Shown here piece by piece: positions 8,556 to 19,500 of a stretch of 64,000 nucleotides of DNA. Position 1 is the stretch's first letter; every line of letters begins with the position of its first letter. The notes beneath the pieces were generated by a model, which was not told where the DNA came from, did not search any database, and worked only from the letters and a program-made list of their open reading frames with translations. The position numbers and the translations under genes are program-made. This DNA comes from CAYYIS01 sp964470965 (lineage in GTDB: Bacteria > JAAXHH01 > JABIQT01): NCBI GenBank assembly GCA_964470965.1, contig CAYYIS010000013.1, forward strand, positions 1 to 64,000, in the 5' to 3' direction.

Positions 8556-9689
8556 TCACCTCAAATAATCGGCGGTTCCCACATCGAGATAATTACGGTA
8601 GCGACCTTGCTCAAACAACCGGTTAAACGAAGAGACATACTGCATCACTGTCGTCATGAGCTCGTTATCCACCCGCGCAGGATGTTCGGCGGATCTGAGA
8701 TTGACAAACGCTCGAATCAGAATGCTCTTATCAGTAATTGGCAACCGTTTCACGTTTTCCGCGAAACCGGGCATCAGACCATCCGACACCAGGTAGTACT
8801 CTACGTTGGACAGGTAGAACGCCGAAACCATGTCTCCTCGTTTCCTGATGTATTCTGCGATGTTCGCGAGTGCGAGCTTTCCCGCGAAATCACCGGTCAC
8901 CGGAATAATCAGGTTAGCTGCCTGCATATTCTTAATGTAGTAGAAATCATCGTCGCTGTTCAGGAAGTTGCCGTACTGGCCGTCCATGTCTTTTTCGAGA
9001 AGCATTTCACGGAATGACGGAAAATAAATTCCTCTGTTGCCGCCGGTCATATATTCCCAACGCAGATCCAGGTGCCTGACCATGAAAACCCGTAAAGTTT
9101 TTTCAATAACCTGATAGTCGCGAGCCGACAGATTCAGCTCATATGTGCCGGCAAGTTTCTTTATCCGTGAAAGGTTCAGATTGAAAAATGCTTCGTCACC
9201 CTCAAGTGCATCGAAGTAATCCACCAGGTTTTTTATGGTTGGCGAGGAAAGTACCTCGGCGTTGTCCTTTTGGGGTTTACTCAGCAGAAGCGAAAGAAAC
9301 GTCTGCCGGCTGTCGGCCATCTCAAACAGCACTTTGAACAGGACATGCTCCAGCAAATTATCACGCCGAATATCTAGGATGAAGGCGTATTCGGGCCGTA
9401 TTCTGGCAATATAGGTGAAATTCTGTTCCGGGCCGACACCGATATAAACCCCGTCCCCTACTCCCACCCTTTCCAGAGCGGGCAGGATATGAAGGTATCC
9501 AGTTTCGTTGGAGATATAATTATCGCTGTCGAATAACGAGGCCGGCTCAGACAGGTTTCTTACTGCAGCACCATACTCTCTGTACGACAGACCTGTTTCT
9601 ACGACTTCATGCGTCTGGGCCTGAACGGTGAAATCGAGTACGAGTAAAAGCGCGATGAATCGAAAACGGCTGAAGGATCTATATATCAC
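8556..9689 (-). CDS. Conserved secreted protein of unknown function
   Basis: This 377-residue protein has an N-terminal signal-like segment (FIALLLVLDFTVQAQT). The start given is a GTG without a clear ribosome site, so it is uncertain. The mature protein is mixed alpha/beta. The block GDGVYIGVGPEQNFTYIA followed by YAFILDIRRDNLLEHVLF has the look of a Rossmann/methyltransferase-type first strand and glycine loop. I recognise the block as recurring in uncharacterised bacterial proteins but cannot name a function. It ends 185 bases upstream of the PQQ dehydrogenase on the same strand and may be co-transcribed. Confidence 0.7.
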   Translation of the reverse strand: MIYRSFSRFRFIALLLVLDFTVQAQTHEVVETGLSYREYGAAVRNLSEPASLFDSDNYISNETGYLHILPALERVGVGDGVYIGVGPEQNFTYIARIRPEYAFILDIRRDNLLEHVLFKVLFEMADSRQTFLSLLLSKPQKDNAEVLSSPTIKNLVDYFDALEGDEAFFNLNLSRIKKLAGTYELNLSARDYQVIEKTLRVFMVRHLDLRWEYMTGGNRGIYFPSFREMLLEKDMDGQYGNFLNSDDDFYYIKNMQAANLIIPVTGDFAGKLALANIAEYIRKRGDMVSAFYLSNVEYYLVSDGLMPGFAENVKRLPITDKSILIRAFVNLRSAEHPARVDNELMTTVMQYVSSFNRLFEQGRYRNYLDVGTADYLR

Positions 9690-10231
9690 GGAATCTGTTC
9701 CGATCTGTCAAATCGGCGTTTTCAAACCTAAATTGACTATATTGAATCGCGTCCTGAACATCTCGTTTAGTATGTACACACGACAGGGGCGGAATATTCA
9801 GATAATTGTCATGAGCAGGTGTCCCCTTCGGTCCACCAGGTGAGACCGTCATAAGGGCGCAATGTTTGCAGGATCGGTACCCTGCTTCCGCAGCCTCTTT
9901 TCTACGGAGAAGGTCATACAACTTGCCCAGTTAAGGCGGGTAGTGTCCTGTCAGGTGGTAAAGCGGTAGGTGTCTGTCGGTCCGCTGCCTGTAAAACGGA
10001 CTTTCCGATTTGCGCTATCCACCTGGTCATATGGCTATACGCCTCCCCGTTGCCTGAGTTCCCGTTTCCTGTTAATCCCGTATCTGTAATTCCCGACACC
10101 GTCGGTAGGCGGAATACCTAAGGGGAACGGTTTCCGTGTGAGCCTTCTCTGCTTTTCAGGAGTTGCCTGGTCTGGCGGCCGTCTCATGTGATCCTGTCGG
10201 GCTTCTTTTTGCAGTGCTTACAAATTTCCAA
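9690..10231. other. 542-base gap with a possible zinc-motif gene remnant
   Basis: No intact gene is visible. On the minus strand between about 9966 and 9850 a broken frame reads YHLTGHYPP, a TAA stop at 9931-9933, then LGKLYDLLRRKEAAEAGYRS and CKHC. EAAEAGYRSCKHC resembles the last half of the Ada-type methylphosphotriester zinc-binding domain (also found appended to nucleases). The rest of the gap shows no recognisable coding or RNA structure. Confidence 0.4.
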
Positions 10232-13200
10232 TTATCCGGAAATTGTTTCCGATGCTTTCAGCCGGGTTTCTTGAATTCTCTTTATCATCTGGTTCGTCTG
10301 ATACTTCACGTGAATGAAGGATCGGTATTTCACTTCTTCATATCCCCGGACCTGTCCGGGCAAACGCATGAGTTCTACCACATCCGGATAGGAATCAGGA
10401 GTCAGAAGATCAAGTCCGTTGTCGATCAGGGCTTCGTACCACTGCAGCTGTTCCCGGTCTCTCTTTCGTGGTTTGGTTCGACGAAACGGGTCAAGCGCAG
10501 TATTTCGGATGACTTTCAGCCAGGCCATAACGATGAGAAACGGTCGGAACCACGGGCCCAGACGAATCTTGTTTTTGAGTCCCCACTCACGTAACAGGGG
10601 GGGGTGCAGGTTGTAGGAAAGTCGTACCTTGCCGTCGAATGCCCCACGGATCTCCTGTTCTTTTTTACCTGTGAGAAGACGGGCGACTTCATACTCGTCT
10701 TTATATGCCATAAATTTAAACAACACGAATGCTGCCCAGTGCGTCAGGCGGAAGCGGTGGTCCGCGCCGCCATTCTGATGGTCCGCCTCGTACACTCTGG
10801 CGATTTGGCTCACATATTTTTCGGCGTAGGCCGTATTCTGAAAAGCGATCAGGTCCGCCACTCGAATCGCCCACATTCGCCGAAAATCCTCCTGGTCGAT
10901 GCCGATCAACTCCATCGCATTTCGATAACAAGCGCCATATGACTTCCCTGAATTCTCCAACCGTTCCTGCCTATCAGATATGATTTCACTTGATGAAGGG
11001 ACCTCCGGCTGTACCATCGCATCCAACCGGTCCCTGTCAAGGATCGCCATGCGTCCCCACCGGAAGGCTTGTAGGTTGAGATCTATATCCTGTCCATTGA
11101 GCGCTATGGCCTTTTCAATACTCCAAGAATTCAGAGGTATACGTCCTGCCTGATACGCCACTCCGAGTAGAAAGATATTGCTGAAGATATGATTGCCGAA
11201 CAAGGCTTCTGCATAGCCCTGTGCATCTACATAGACGGCTTTTCTGGTGACGCCATTAATCGTTTCTTTCATAACAGATTCATCCGCCATCGGTTGCGTC
11301 GGGTTGTATACCATCTCCGCCGTAGGGATGTTAGAACTGCTGACCACCGCCACCGTTCGGTCTTCTCCCGCGACCGTGAGATTTAGAGGGTTGACCGCCC
11401 CAATTATATCCGCGGCCAGGTAAAGATCGCATCGGCCCGCCGGAATCGTGTTGGACAGCGGTATATCCGGATCTCCAAGAATGACCGGTGATTCCACCGG
11501 TCCACCTTTCTGGGCCAGACCGGTCCGATTGAGTTGATTTACTTGTTTTTCATCGAAATTAGCAGCGAATCCGAGGATGTGCGCAACCGTCACCACACCT
11601 GTCCCTCCGATTCCGATGATATGGATGGAGTACGTGCCGTTGATGCGGTCCTTAGTTTCAGGTTCGGCAAGATCCGATTCAGCAATCAACAGGGTAGTCG
11701 GGCGACGCAAACGGACACCTTTCGCAGCCGCAGCCGTTATAAATGAAGGACAGTCCCCCTTGACACACGAAGCGTCCTGATTGCAGGAAGATTGCAGAAC
11801 CGCGGTTTTTACACCGTATTCTGTTTCGTTAGGGTACAACGCCAGGCACATCGACTGCTGGCCGCAATCTCCGCACCCTTCGCACACATCCTCATTAATA
11901 AAGACGTGTTCCTTTGCGGCAATACCCTTGCGTTTCCGATGCCGCCGCATTTCGGTTGCACACTCCTGGTCGAATATCAGGACACTGACACCGGTTTTTT
12001 CCTTTAACGCCAGTTGCACCCGTTCCAGGTCATCCCTCTCCCAGAGGTTCAACCGCTGCCCTGCCCGTAACGCTGCCCTTGCCCTATCCAGCGGTACTTT
12101 TTCCGGGTATTTGCTGACGACGGATACTTCCTTAACGCCCAGCCCTAGGAGAATCAATATAAACTCGTCGAGACCCGGTTGGCCGGTGATATCCTGACCT
12201 CCGGTCATCGCCACAACATGGTTCCAGAGGATCTTATAGGTCACATTGGCACCGTGGGATATGGAACTGAAAATCGTCAACAGGCCGCTGTGAAGAACGG
12301 TTCCGTCACCGACATTCTGGAACATGTGGTCGTTACCGTTAAATGGGAACACACCATTATTGATGGCGCCGCCCATGCCCATCGTCGGGATGTATCGTAC
12401 GCCCCGGCCATCCGCTTTAACATAGGCATCGATAGAAGAGCAACCGATCTCGCCTCCGGCGGTTTCGCCGGATGGCGCAGTGACGGAAATGCTGTGCGGA
12501 CAACCAGGGCAGTAATGGGCGGCACGCCGCGGAAACATCGCTGTATTTCTGGAATCGAGACTTTCCAGCTCTTCTACCCGTTGAGAGATTTTCCCCTTCG
12601 GGAAATATGGTTTCAGCAGTGGCGCCATAGACTCCACAAGCCGATCCGGATTTAACTCGCCATGGGCCGGAATAAGCCGATTTCCGTCAGGACCGCTTTT
12701 TCCGTAAACCCGGCGCACGCAGGAACTGAAGAGAGCCTGGGCCACCGGTTCCTCGACGAAAGGCCCTTTTTCCTCCACCACCAGCACAGATTCGAGACCA
12801 CGACCGAAAGTCTGTACGATCTCATTGTTTAAGGGATATATGAGCCCCAATTTTAAAAGCCTGATCTCTTCGCCCAGTCCCATAGCATCCAATGCTAATC
12901 GTACATCAGGATAGCTTTTACCTGTTGCGATGATCCCGAGTGGACAGTTTGATTCAGGATTGACGATCCGGTCTATGCCGTTCAGCTGTGCATAACACCG
13001 AGCGATATCGAGGCGAATGTCTGCGATTTCTTCTTCGTACGGCAGACTACCGGTTGCGATGACGACAGGGTGAAAAGTCTTCCGATACGGTTTGCCGTTA
13101 ACAATATAGTCCGGCAGGGCGATGCATGGCTCATCCGGAGAGACCGGGAGGGTGGCGGCGCCATCACAGATCGGCGTGACCAGCTTCAACGCACAGGCCA

Positions 13201-13774
13201 GGCCGGAATATCGGCTCAAGGCGAGTGCGTGATGCGCATAGGAAACCACTTCCGGAATGGATGAGGGATAGAAAACAGGGGTTTTTGCATCCTTCAGTAC
13301 GGTTTCACTACCGGCAGGATAACCGGAACTCTTGGCGCCATGGTCATCGCCGCAGAATAGCACTACTCCGCTATCAGTACCGCTACCACTCAAATTTGCA
13401 AGGCTCAATTCATCCGCAGCCCACTTGGTTCCGTGTGCTTTGCCGTACCAGAATCCGTCTACATCGCCATTGTACTGGCTCCCGGTCACAGACGCAGCAG
13501 CGATTTTTTCATTAACAGCGGGTTGATGTACGCAATGACTATCCTCGTTAAGAAGATCGAGGTTCCGCTTGATTTCCAGATCGAGTCCCCCAAGCGGGGA
13601 GCCTTCATAACCTGATATAAACGTGCTTCTAATAACCTCTTGAGTCTGTTTATCCCTACGGTGTTTTTCGATCAGAAATCTGACAAGCGCCTGGACGCCT
13701 GTCAGAAACACCGTGCCTGAGTCGACAAGATAACGATCCCGCAAGGTTATTTTTCCACCAGATTCATTGCCCAT
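10232..13774 (-). CDS. Indolepyruvate:ferredoxin oxidoreductase, fused alpha/beta/gamma type
   Basis: This is a 1180-residue single-chain 2-oxoacid:ferredoxin oxidoreductase. It converts an arylpyruvate or 2-oxoacid plus CoA to acyl-CoA and CO2, reducing ferredoxin, in the cytoplasm. Visible parts in order: an N-terminal pyrimidine-binding region (STFISGYEGSPLGGLDLEI); a thiamine diphosphate region with GEIGCSSIDAY and QNVGDGTVLHSG; iron-sulfur cysteines in CEGCGDC and SSCNQDASCVKGDC; the gamma domain (GIGGTGVVTVAHILG, QLNRTGLAQKGGPV); and a C-terminal domain that is common in this long form. The start at 13774 is preferred to one 34 codons earlier because AGGGA lies seven bases upstream and homology begins at LRDRYLVDSG. 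It appears transcribed alone. Confidence 0.92.
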   Translation of the reverse strand: MGNESGGKITLRDRYLVDSGTVFLTGVQALVRFLIEKHRRDKQTQEVIRSTFISGYEGSPLGGLDLEIKRNLDLLNEDSHCVHQPAVNEKIAAASVTGSQYNGDVDGFWYGKAHGTKWAADELSLANLSGSGTDSGVVLFCGDDHGAKSSGYPAGSETVLKDAKTPVFYPSSIPEVVSYAHHALALSRYSGLACALKLVTPICDGAATLPVSPDEPCIALPDYIVNGKPYRKTFHPVVIATGSLPYEEEIADIRLDIARCYAQLNGIDRIVNPESNCPLGIIATGKSYPDVRLALDAMGLGEEIRLLKLGLIYPLNNEIVQTFGRGLESVLVVEEKGPFVEEPVAQALFSSCVRRVYGKSGPDGNRLIPAHGELNPDRLVESMAPLLKPYFPKGKISQRVEELESLDSRNTAMFPRRAAHYCPGCPHSISVTAPSGETAGGEIGCSSIDAYVKADGRGVRYIPTMGMGGAINNGVFPFNGNDHMFQNVGDGTVLHSGLLTIFSSISHGANVTYKILWNHVVAMTGGQDITGQPGLDEFILILLGLGVKEVSVVSKYPEKVPLDRARAALRAGQRLNLWERDDLERVQLALKEKTGVSVLIFDQECATEMRRHRKRKGIAAKEHVFINEDVCEGCGDCGQQSMCLALYPNETEYGVKTAVLQSSCNQDASCVKGDCPSFITAAAAKGVRLRRPTTLLIAESDLAEPETKDRINGTYSIHIIGIGGTGVVTVAHILGFAANFDEKQVNQLNRTGLAQKGGPVESPVILGDPDIPLSNTIPAGRCDLYLAADIIGAVNPLNLTVAGEDRTVAVVSSSNIPTAEMVYNPTQPMADESVMKETINGVTRKAVYVDAQGYAEALFGNHIFSNIFLLGVAYQAGRIPLNSWSIEKAIALNGQDIDLNLQAFRWGRMAILDRDRLDAMVQPEVPSSSEIISDRQERLENSGKSYGACYRNAMELIGIDQEDFRRMWAIRVADLIAFQNTAYAEKYVSQIARVYEADHQNGGADHRFRLTHWAAFVLFKFMAYKDEYEVARLLTGKKEQEIRGAFDGKVRLSYNLHPPLLREWGLKNKIRLGPWFRPFLIVMAWLKVIRNTALDPFRRTKPRKRDREQLQWYEALIDNGLDLLTPDSYPDVVELMRLPGQVRGYEEVKYRSFIHVKYQTNQMIKRIQETRLKASETISG

Positions 13775-14675
13775 GATTTCCCTGTATTCTATAGACACAA
13801 GACACCGTTTCTTGGAACGTCCATTCTGAAGTATAGCGCGTGAGACCGGACGTGTCAACCTGGATACATTGGCCATTCTTACATGTCAGGCCAGAGCCCT
13901 GTCATGATTGGCGAACTGCCAGATTGATGGCATTAGACCACTGATAACCGATAGAAAATGTTTTAGCGCCATAAAACAATTGACAGTTAGACCCCGTTAG
14001 ATTATTTGATGTTTGCGACCAATTGATTACTGGAGAACTTTCGACAAGATATGTAGAAAATACCGGTTGACACACCGGTTATGTTCCGAATTTTCAATAA
14101 CGTTATGCTATATCACTCAGAGTTCGATTCGCAACGACGTAGTCGGGTTCAACCAGGTAGAACTCCTGATTGTTGCGATAACATTCAGGATCACAGCGCT
14201 TGCGCTATTTTCGGAAGCCCTAAAGAGGGCACGCATCACTGCCACGAAAACGGGTTTCAGCTTCGGGCGCCAGGAAACAAAACTCTACACCCTTTGTTGT
14301 AGCGGGGTGCCTGGTCCCTTCCAACTAGCTACAGATTTCCCCGCAGGGATGAATCCCGAGTCATTTGATTTTCTCAAATCAAAAACCTGCCTTAACGGAC
14401 TGTTTTACCATATTAACGGATTACCTGACCCTAATTCATGAATTGGCGGACAGTCGCATTTCCGCCAGTGAAAATCCTGTCACCGGTGTCAACTGATCCA
14501 TAGTCCAGAAAGTCACACCGACCAGGGTCTCCGCTCCGAACACTGCGCCCATCTCCACCTCCCTGCCGATATTTCCCTTGTTCAGGATCATTGTGCTGGT
14601 TATAATGGTAAACCGGTAGCACTCAATATAAAATAAAATAAATCTGCATACCCACTCTGGGTTGTCTGCCAGAAC
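13775..14675. other. 0.9-kb gap between divergent genes
   Basis: This lies between the divergent oxidoreductase and amidase genes, so both promoters should be here. The base composition is AT-richer than the flanking genes around 14590-14650. Open frames exist on both strands (for example minus 14436-14699, reading ITSTMILNKGNIGREVE) but none has a recognisable domain or ribosome site. I see no tRNA or repeat. Confidence 0.5.
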
Positions 14676-15296
14676 ATGTCGTCTCCTCCAAGCCCCCATG
14701 AAAAAGTTTCAACTCCCTCTGACTTGAATATCCGGTTCAAGCCGGCCCTATATTCATCCGGCAGGGACAATGTTCCGATCGATATGCTGGTTATGCATTA
14801 TACCGCCGGCCCGACCACGGAACATTGCATCGAGATCTTCAGGAACCCGATGCGACGAGTCAGTTGCCATTATATCGCGGGATTGGATGGTGAAATTGTT
14901 CAGATGGTATACGATGAGGACTGCGCCTGGCATTGCGGTGCGAGCAGCTGGCACGGCCGGGGAAGATGCAATCCCCGGGCTTTAGGCATAGAGATCGTGA
15001 ACTGGGGTAGGTTGGAACAAAAGGGCAATGCGTTCTTCTGCTGGCCTGACGAGTATACAACGCCCTATGAAGGTCCGGAACCGGTATTGGGTGATTCAGA
15101 CTGGTGGGCGCCTTACCCCGAAGACCAAATCACCGGTGTAATCGCCCTGTCTCGCCGGCTTATGAGGACCTATAGCATCCCTCTTGAGAATGTGGTCGGG
15201 CATAGCGATATCGCTCCGGAACGTAAAATAGACCCGGGCCCGGCGTTCCCCTGGAAACTAGTGCGGGAACAACTTGCTGCTCTTCAGAGTGTGTGA
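14676..15296 (+). CDS. N-acetylmuramoyl-L-alanine amidase, AmpD/AmiD type
   Basis: This 206-residue zinc amidase (amidase_2 fold) cuts the bond between MurNAc and L-Ala of peptidoglycan or of anhydro-muropeptides. The zinc ligands are recognisable as His41 in VMHYTAG, His176 in GHSDIAPERKIDPG and Asp186 in the same motif. The core has HYIAGLDGEIVQMVYDEDCAWHCG and LGIEIVNWG. There is no clear signal peptide, favouring a cytoplasmic AmpD-like recycling role, though the ATG lacks a strong ribosome site and the start may be off. The gene ends in TGA 48 bases before the selA-like gene, in the same reading frame. Confidence 0.88.
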   Translation: MSSPPSPHEKVSTPSDLNIRFKPALYSSGRDNVPIDMLVMHYTAGPTTEHCIEIFRNPMRRVSCHYIAGLDGEIVQMVYDEDCAWHCGASSWHGRGRCNPRALGIEIVNWGRLEQKGNAFFCWPDEYTTPYEGPEPVLGDSDWWAPYPEDQITGVIALSRRLMRTYSIPLENVVGHSDIAPERKIDPGPAFPWKLVREQLAALQSV

Positions 15297-15344
15297 AGAT
15301 GTCGCCACATAGATCATCAAATCGCTTTTCGGACTCATCCAACT

Positions 15345-16541
15345 ATGCATGAGCCACTGCTTTCCCCGGCTATCAATGGAACGGGGGTCATCTTACATAC
15401 CGGTCTCGGACGTGCAGTCCTTCCAGACACTGTGCGCGAAGCTATGCTGAACATGTCCGGTTACTGCACCATCGAAGTAGATATTGATACCGGTAAGCGT
15501 GGATCGAGACATGAAATCGTTACTGAATCGCTCTGCGCGCTGACCGGCGCACAAGCCGCGGCGGTGGTCAACAATAACGCGGCTGCGGTTATGCTGATTC
15601 TGAATGCGTTGGCTCGCGAAGGAGATGTGATAGTTTCCCGCGGGCAGCTGGTGGAAATCGGCGGCTCGTTCAGAATGCCGGATGTGATGGCGGAAAGCGG
15701 CGCCCGGCTGGTGAGCGTGGGTGCCGTAAACAACACGACAATAGACGATTACCGAGATGCCATTACAGATGACACCACGCTGTTGATGGCGGTCCACCGT
15801 AGTATTTTCGAGGTGGTCGGTGACGTTTTGGATGTGCCTTTGGATCAACTGGTTGCTCGCGGCGGTGAGGCCGACATTCCGGTGGTCCATGATCTGGGTA
15901 GCGGTGCTCTTGTGGACCTGTCGCGCTTCGGCATTCAGCGAGAGACGACGGTGCAGGACAGCATCGCGTCGGGCGTATCGGTCGTCTGCTTCAGCGGCGA
16001 CAAATTACTCGGCGGACCCCAGGCAGGTATCATAGTCGGAGAATTTCCTTACCTGGACGAGATTAAGTCCAACCCGCTTATGCGGGCGCTGCGCGTTGAT
16101 AAGCTGACGTTCGCGGCACTCTCGGCAACACTCGATTTGTTCAACGACCTGGATATGCTGCCGGTACGCCATCCGGTCATCCGCATGCTCGCTGAACCGA
16201 TGGAAGATGTTGGATTGAGAGCGGAGGCGCTCTGTGGCCGGTTGCAGACCATTTTTGAGGATCGAATCACGGTTTCCGTCGAATCTTCCACTACAGAAAT
16301 CGGCGGGGGCACAATGCCGTCCCACCAGCTGCCCACCAGGGTCGTTGTTCTAACGCCGCACGCCGTATCGAATCACCGGGTTGCCGATCTGTTCAGGCAT
16401 CAGGCGCCTCCCGTTTTCGGCCGGCTGCACCGGGACCGTTTTCTGCTGGACACTCGCACACTTACGCAAGAACATTGTGACCTTATTCAAGATATGGCGT
16501 TGAAAATCAACGCTGAAATCAACCAGGTCGATATTGGCTGA
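15345..16541 (+). CDS. selA: L-seryl-tRNA(Sec) selenium transferase (SelA), N-terminally short
   Basis: This is a 398-residue PLP enzyme closely resembling SelA, which converts seryl-tRNA(Sec) to selenocysteinyl-tRNA(Sec). Diagnostic blocks are INGTGVILHTGLGRAVL, AAVVNNNAAAVMLILNALA, VSRGQLVEIGGSFRMPDVM, HDLGSGALVDL and FSGDKLLGGPQAGII, with the PLP lysine at residue 220. Compared with E. coli SelA (about 460 residues) the first 60-70 residues, the tRNA-binding N-terminal domain, are missing. The block that normally reads VGTTNRT is here VGAVNNTT. No in-frame upstream start exists before the amidase stop codon. It could be true SelA, a SelA-like paralogue with another substrate, or an N-terminally truncated copy. 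No selB, selD or tRNA(Sec) is in the window. Confidence 0.8.
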   Translation: MHEPLLSPAINGTGVILHTGLGRAVLPDTVREAMLNMSGYCTIEVDIDTGKRGSRHEIVTESLCALTGAQAAAVVNNNAAAVMLILNALAREGDVIVSRGQLVEIGGSFRMPDVMAESGARLVSVGAVNNTTIDDYRDAITDDTTLLMAVHRSIFEVVGDVLDVPLDQLVARGGEADIPVVHDLGSGALVDLSRFGIQRETTVQDSIASGVSVVCFSGDKLLGGPQAGIIVGEFPYLDEIKSNPLMRALRVDKLTFAALSATLDLFNDLDMLPVRHPVIRMLAEPMEDVGLRAEALCGRLQTIFEDRITVSVESSTTEIGGGTMPSHQLPTRVVVLTPHAVSNHRVADLFRHQAPPVFGRLHRDRFLLDTRTLTQEHCDLIQDMALKINAEINQVDIG

Positions 16542-16569
16542 GTGGTATTGAATCGGAGTCAAACCCCTT

Positions 16570-19500
16570 ATGAAATTTATAAACAGGTTTATTCTGACGT
16601 TCATGCTGGTGGTGCTGCCACCCACAGTTCAGGCCCAGCGTCAGATCGCCACAGATCATTTCTACATCTATTTCGATGGGAACGCGGAGCACACCGCGAA
16701 ACGGATTGCTGATGTGGCGGAAGAAGTTTTTGATGCTCTCGCCTCCGCCTTCGATTTTTACGATGATTTCTCCCGAATTCATATTCTGGTGCACGATGAT
16801 CAGGATTTTTCCAACGGATTCGCCAATTATTATCAGAACCGGGTGGAAATATGGGCCAGTGATCTCGATTTCCCTCATCTTCGGGGATCCCATGAATGGA
16901 TTAAACTGGTAGTCACCCATGAGCTCGCCCACATCATATCCTTGAAAGTCGCGGCTAAAGGCCCTTTCAACGCCTTGGTCTTTCAGAGCGGCCAGTTTAA
17001 TAAGAATCCCGACTTCGCGTTTCAGTTGCCCTGGCTACATCTGGTTGCGCCCATGTGGTATGTGGAGGGGATAGCGCAGTTAGCGGATGAACAGATCGGT
17101 TATGATAAGTGGGACTCGCACAGAGATATGCTGCTCCGCATGGCGACTCTCGAGAACGATCTGCTGACCTATGATGAAATGGGCGTCTTCGCGCACAACA
17201 GCACCCACAGTGAGATGGTGTATAATCAGGGGTTCGGACTGCTGCGCTACATCCGGGAGCGTTTCGGTGAAGGCAAGGCCGAAGAAATTATACAACAAGT
17301 TGGCTATTTTCGGTTTGATCCGGCGGTTGAGAAGGTGGTGGGTATCTCATCAAAACAGCTTTATCGGGACTGGAAAGCATCCCTGCGCAGCCGATACACG
17401 GAACGGATGACCCACAAGATACAGGCACGTCTCGGGCTGGATATCGGCATCGATACGTCCTCTGAGATTACCAACCAAGATCTGGAACTGTTGATGCAGA
17501 GGTTTAATCAAACGTTCGAGGGCGAAAAGCTGGTGGACGGCGGATCGTTCGATCTACACCCCTCGTTGTCACCGGACGGGACAAAACTCGCTTACCTTTC
17601 CAACGAAGGCAGCGATTTTGTAATCACGACGATCCGAATCATGGATCTGGAAACCGGTGAGCGGGTCAACACAAAGGAGCGGGCCACGACAGCCATCTCC
17701 TGGACCGCAGACAGCAGAGAGATTTTGTACGGTCGTCGTACCGGCGCATTCTACGACCTATACCGTTTTGATACAGAGACTCGTAAGGCCCGCCGAATGA
17801 GCGCCAATCTGCGCGTGCGGGATCCGGCAGTCTCTCCGGATGGCAATACCATCGCATTCATTCGGAATGAAGACGGCACCACCAACATCGGCCTGATGCA
17901 TATCGACGGCACGGATGTCCGGTATCTCACTAACAACAACGACGGCACTATCTACTACACGCCCCGCTGGTCGCCCGATGGTAAAAGGCTTGCGTTTTCC
18001 ATCCTTCGGGGAGGGGACCGGGATATCGCGTTGATTGACGCGGACAGCCCGGTATTCGAGCGGATAGCCGGCAAGAAGCAGGTGCGCGAGGATACTTTGG
18101 CGTTTGCCGACACCACCCGTTTCTCCGCGCTGATCCACTCCACAGCGGACGAAAGGGATCCCGCCTGGCTGGCCGACGGAAGTGGTCTGGTGTACAGCTC
18201 GGATCAAGACGGGATTTTTAATCTCTATGAATACACCATTGCCACCGGTGCCTTGCGCCGTCGGACGGATGTACCTGGAGGTGCCTTCCAGGCGTCGGTG
18301 ACGACCGACGGACACGGCATCGTTTATGCTGGATACCACGCGGACAATTACAGCCTGTACCGCATTGACCGTCGCACCACGTTGAGCGATCCGGTTACCA
18401 TGACCCCTGTAGCCCGGGACTATACCAGTGTCCTCCGGGAATCGCCTATTTCCGAATCCTACAGCGTGGGTGGTGTGCCCCGGCGCCTTGCCCTTTCCGG
18501 CATTGTGCCGATTGTTGGCTTTTCTCAAACGTTTATCGGCAATGAATACGGACTCAATGCCGTCGACGTGGGCGCGCAGGTTTCTATCGACGACGTGTTA
18601 GGCCGAGACAGGATTTTTGTCACCGGATCCGTGGGGCTGAATTTCCGAAACCGGATTGATCCCAATCTCAGGGGTACTGTGGTATACGAACGGCAGCTTC
18701 CGCCTATTCTTACACAAAACCGGGCGCTTGCCCCCAGTATATATGGGGTGGCCGACCGATCTATCATCCACAATCTACGTAATCGGGCCTTGGCATTTCG
18801 TGATACTTCGGACACCCAGGAGATCGTACAATTGGCGAACGGAGCAATAGACACGGTCGATGGCACACGGATCACCAACGAGACGTTACGTTCAAGGGAC
18901 GAATTCAAGTTTGACTTCAGAACATACGCGGTTGGATTACGCATACCCCTTTCCGCCCGTCAGACCGCCTTGTTGGAATACTCCAATCGTAGGTATCTGG
19001 AGCGATTTGAATCCAGCGGGCCCGATCGCCTCCGGCAACAGGTTTTCGTCGGCTCTCAGCTCATCGCCGATATAGACACCACATTCTCCATATCCGGTTT
19101 GTCACTCGACGATGCGGAATTCTTTTCCAGCAGTAACCTCCTGTTTTTCTGGAATTACCGCACCGTAAAACCTGCCCTCGATACGGGTGTTAATCCGTCC
19201 GGCGGACGGGATGTCACACTTTTCTATCGTCGTCAGAGCGCCTCGGTGGCCGACTCTCTCGTCCAGTCTAATGAACGGTTAATAGACGGGATGACGGTTA
19301 CTCTGACACCGAATCCTAGCCAATTCTCCCCCCTTATCCCGGTACGAAACCGGCTCAGCCTCAATGAACTGGGATTCCAATGGACCGAATATCTCCAGTT
19401 GCCGATCCCGCAACACACGCTGACAGTTTCCACGCTGGTCCGGTACCAGGACAACCGGCTTCGTGAAGCCGATGAGGGGGGCGGGTTCTACTGGCCGCTG

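Noticed and set aside
14119..14145. GTTCGATTC resembling a tRNA T-loop
   Set aside because: The flanking bases do not form the five-pair T stem, and no anticodon arm or acceptor stem was found.
17758..18528. 256-codon minus-strand open frame
   Set aside because: Antisense to the propeller part of the peptidase/barrel protein; no recognisable family or ribosome site.
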